DNA from: Chitinophaga pinensis
GTDB taxonomy: Bacteria; Planctomycetota; Phycisphaerae; Phycisphaerales; SM1A02
DNA length: 13,908 nt
Assembly: GCA_943329105.2 (NCBI GenBank)
Contig: CALQCP020000033.1
Span: forward strand, 1 to 13,908
Direction: 5' to 3'
Translations under genes and position numbers: made by a program
Shown here: piece after piece, positions 13,201 to 13,908 of the stretch
How positions within the stretch are numbered: the first letter of the stretch is position 1
Layout of the letters: every line of letters begins with the position of its first letter
Notes under the pieces: model-generated
Database searches by the model: none
What the model saw: only the letters and a program-made list of their open reading frames with translations
Told to the model about the DNA's origin: nothing

Positions 13201-13908
13201 TGACACGGATAGTTCCGAGTGGAATGTCGAAGAACTGCAGGACTGGGCTCGCACCAACTTCGGTGCGGAAGTGCCACGCGACTTGGTGCTTGCCGAAGAT
13301 GCCGAACCCGTGAAGCGCCTGATTGAGGCGGCGGCTTCAGCCAAGTTCCGTGCGATCGACAACTCCGCAGTTGATGCGTTCTTGGTCCCCAACTATGGCG
13401 CCGCGGCGCTGGCACAGTGGGCTAACAACAAGTTTGGAATTCAACTTGATCCCACCGTCTTCAAGGACTGTCGCACTCCTGACGAAGCAGGCGAAAAGCT
13501 GGCCGAGCGCGCCCGCACCTTCTTCCAAGACCGCGAAGTGCGCTACCCGATCGAGTTTGCGATCGAGTCAACCTCCACACGACTGCAGCAGTCACAGCAA
13601 GATCCAGAGAATGGCAAGGACCAGGCTGCCGCTGCTCTGACTGACTTCTGTGCGTGGGCCCGTGCGCGCTACAGCGTCGACTGGACGCCGGAGACGCTGC
13701 CATCGCAACAGCCAGCGGACCTTGCCAAGCTTCTGCTTGACGAAGCCCGCAAGGTGGATGAGTCCGTGATCGAGCGACGCGCGCAAGCATGCCTTGCTGC
13801 GGGAACCGACACCGAGTCGATCGGAAACTGGTTTGAGAAGGAGTGCATGGTGCAACTTGGCGAGTTTGATCGCGAGCAGTGCGCTGCAGATCCACAAACC
13901 TACGTCCG
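10277..13908 (+). CDS. secA: Preprotein translocase ATPase SecA, 3' end outside window
   Basis: 1210 codons are open and the stop is not reached, against 901 residues in E. coli, so this is a long SecA. It is the motor that drives unfolded preproteins through SecYEG. NBD1 has Walker A MKTGEGKT (195-202) and Walker B VDEVDS (303-308), followed by [12 protein letters not shown]. The preprotein cross-linking domain carries an extra charged helical stretch at about 350-405. NBD2 has [10 protein letters not shown] (646-655), then about 65 more residues than E. coli before [20 protein letters not shown] (from 775), with [15 protein letters not shown] from 796. The scaffold helix and a long C-terminal extension follow. 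AGGA lies eight bases before the ATG, the clearest Shine-Dalgarno in the window. Confidence 0.95.
   Translation, partial: [1210 protein letters not shown]

Overview
The window looks like a chromosome segment of a GC-rich, free-living bacterium, most likely a planctomycete and perhaps one of the Phycisphaerae. The evidence is an unusually long SecA with planctomycete-like insertions, an almost general lack of Shine-Dalgarno sites, and integrase tails carrying a 'GLTPKLTP'-type motif. The phylum is an inference from family knowledge and was not tested by any search.

Layout. Positions 1-666 hold the 3' end of a gene for a SPOR-domain protein. It converges on a minus-strand gene for an exported, HEAT-like protein of unknown function (737-1789). 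That gene starts almost head to head with a truncated haemoglobin gene (1806-2207). A 31-bp tandem repeat and a strong hairpin separate the globin from a convergent PLP-dependent class V aminotransferase/epimerase-like gene (2417-3643, minus). A 280-base upstream region with palindromes and a doubtful overlapping ORF then lead into lexA (4239-4892). lexA converges on trpA (4921-5736, minus).

From 5787 to 9556 lies what I read as a decayed genomic island. It is bounded by a 21-bp direct repeat of the 5' part of a tRNA gene with anticodon CAT; the complete tRNA is at the right end (9537-9610). Each end also keeps the C-terminal tail of a tyrosine recombinase (5842-6003 and 9228-9374), with 20 identical bases in both tails. 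The cargo is a tandem family of four paralogous genes (6084-8587). Each encodes a short cytoplasmic coiled coil, one membrane helix, a conserved cysteine, 4 to 8 copies of a 23-residue W-x-D-x-x-G-K-x-R-I repeat, and an 'ILPTxDL' end. A relic encoding HFDSRQAL follows every copy. The stretch 8700-9200 shows no convincing gene. This four-gene array is the best candidate in the window for something undescribed.

Right of the tRNA is a terminator, then a small exported-protein ORF ending in a Pro-Pro-Pro motif (9691-10110), two hairpins (10119-10168), and secA (10277 to the window end, incomplete). Small ORF, hairpins and secA together resemble the secM-secA arrangement of enterobacteria, which is a testable idea only. 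The remaining genes (lexA, trpA, secA, globin, PLP enzyme) are ordinary chromosomal genes with no shared pathway.
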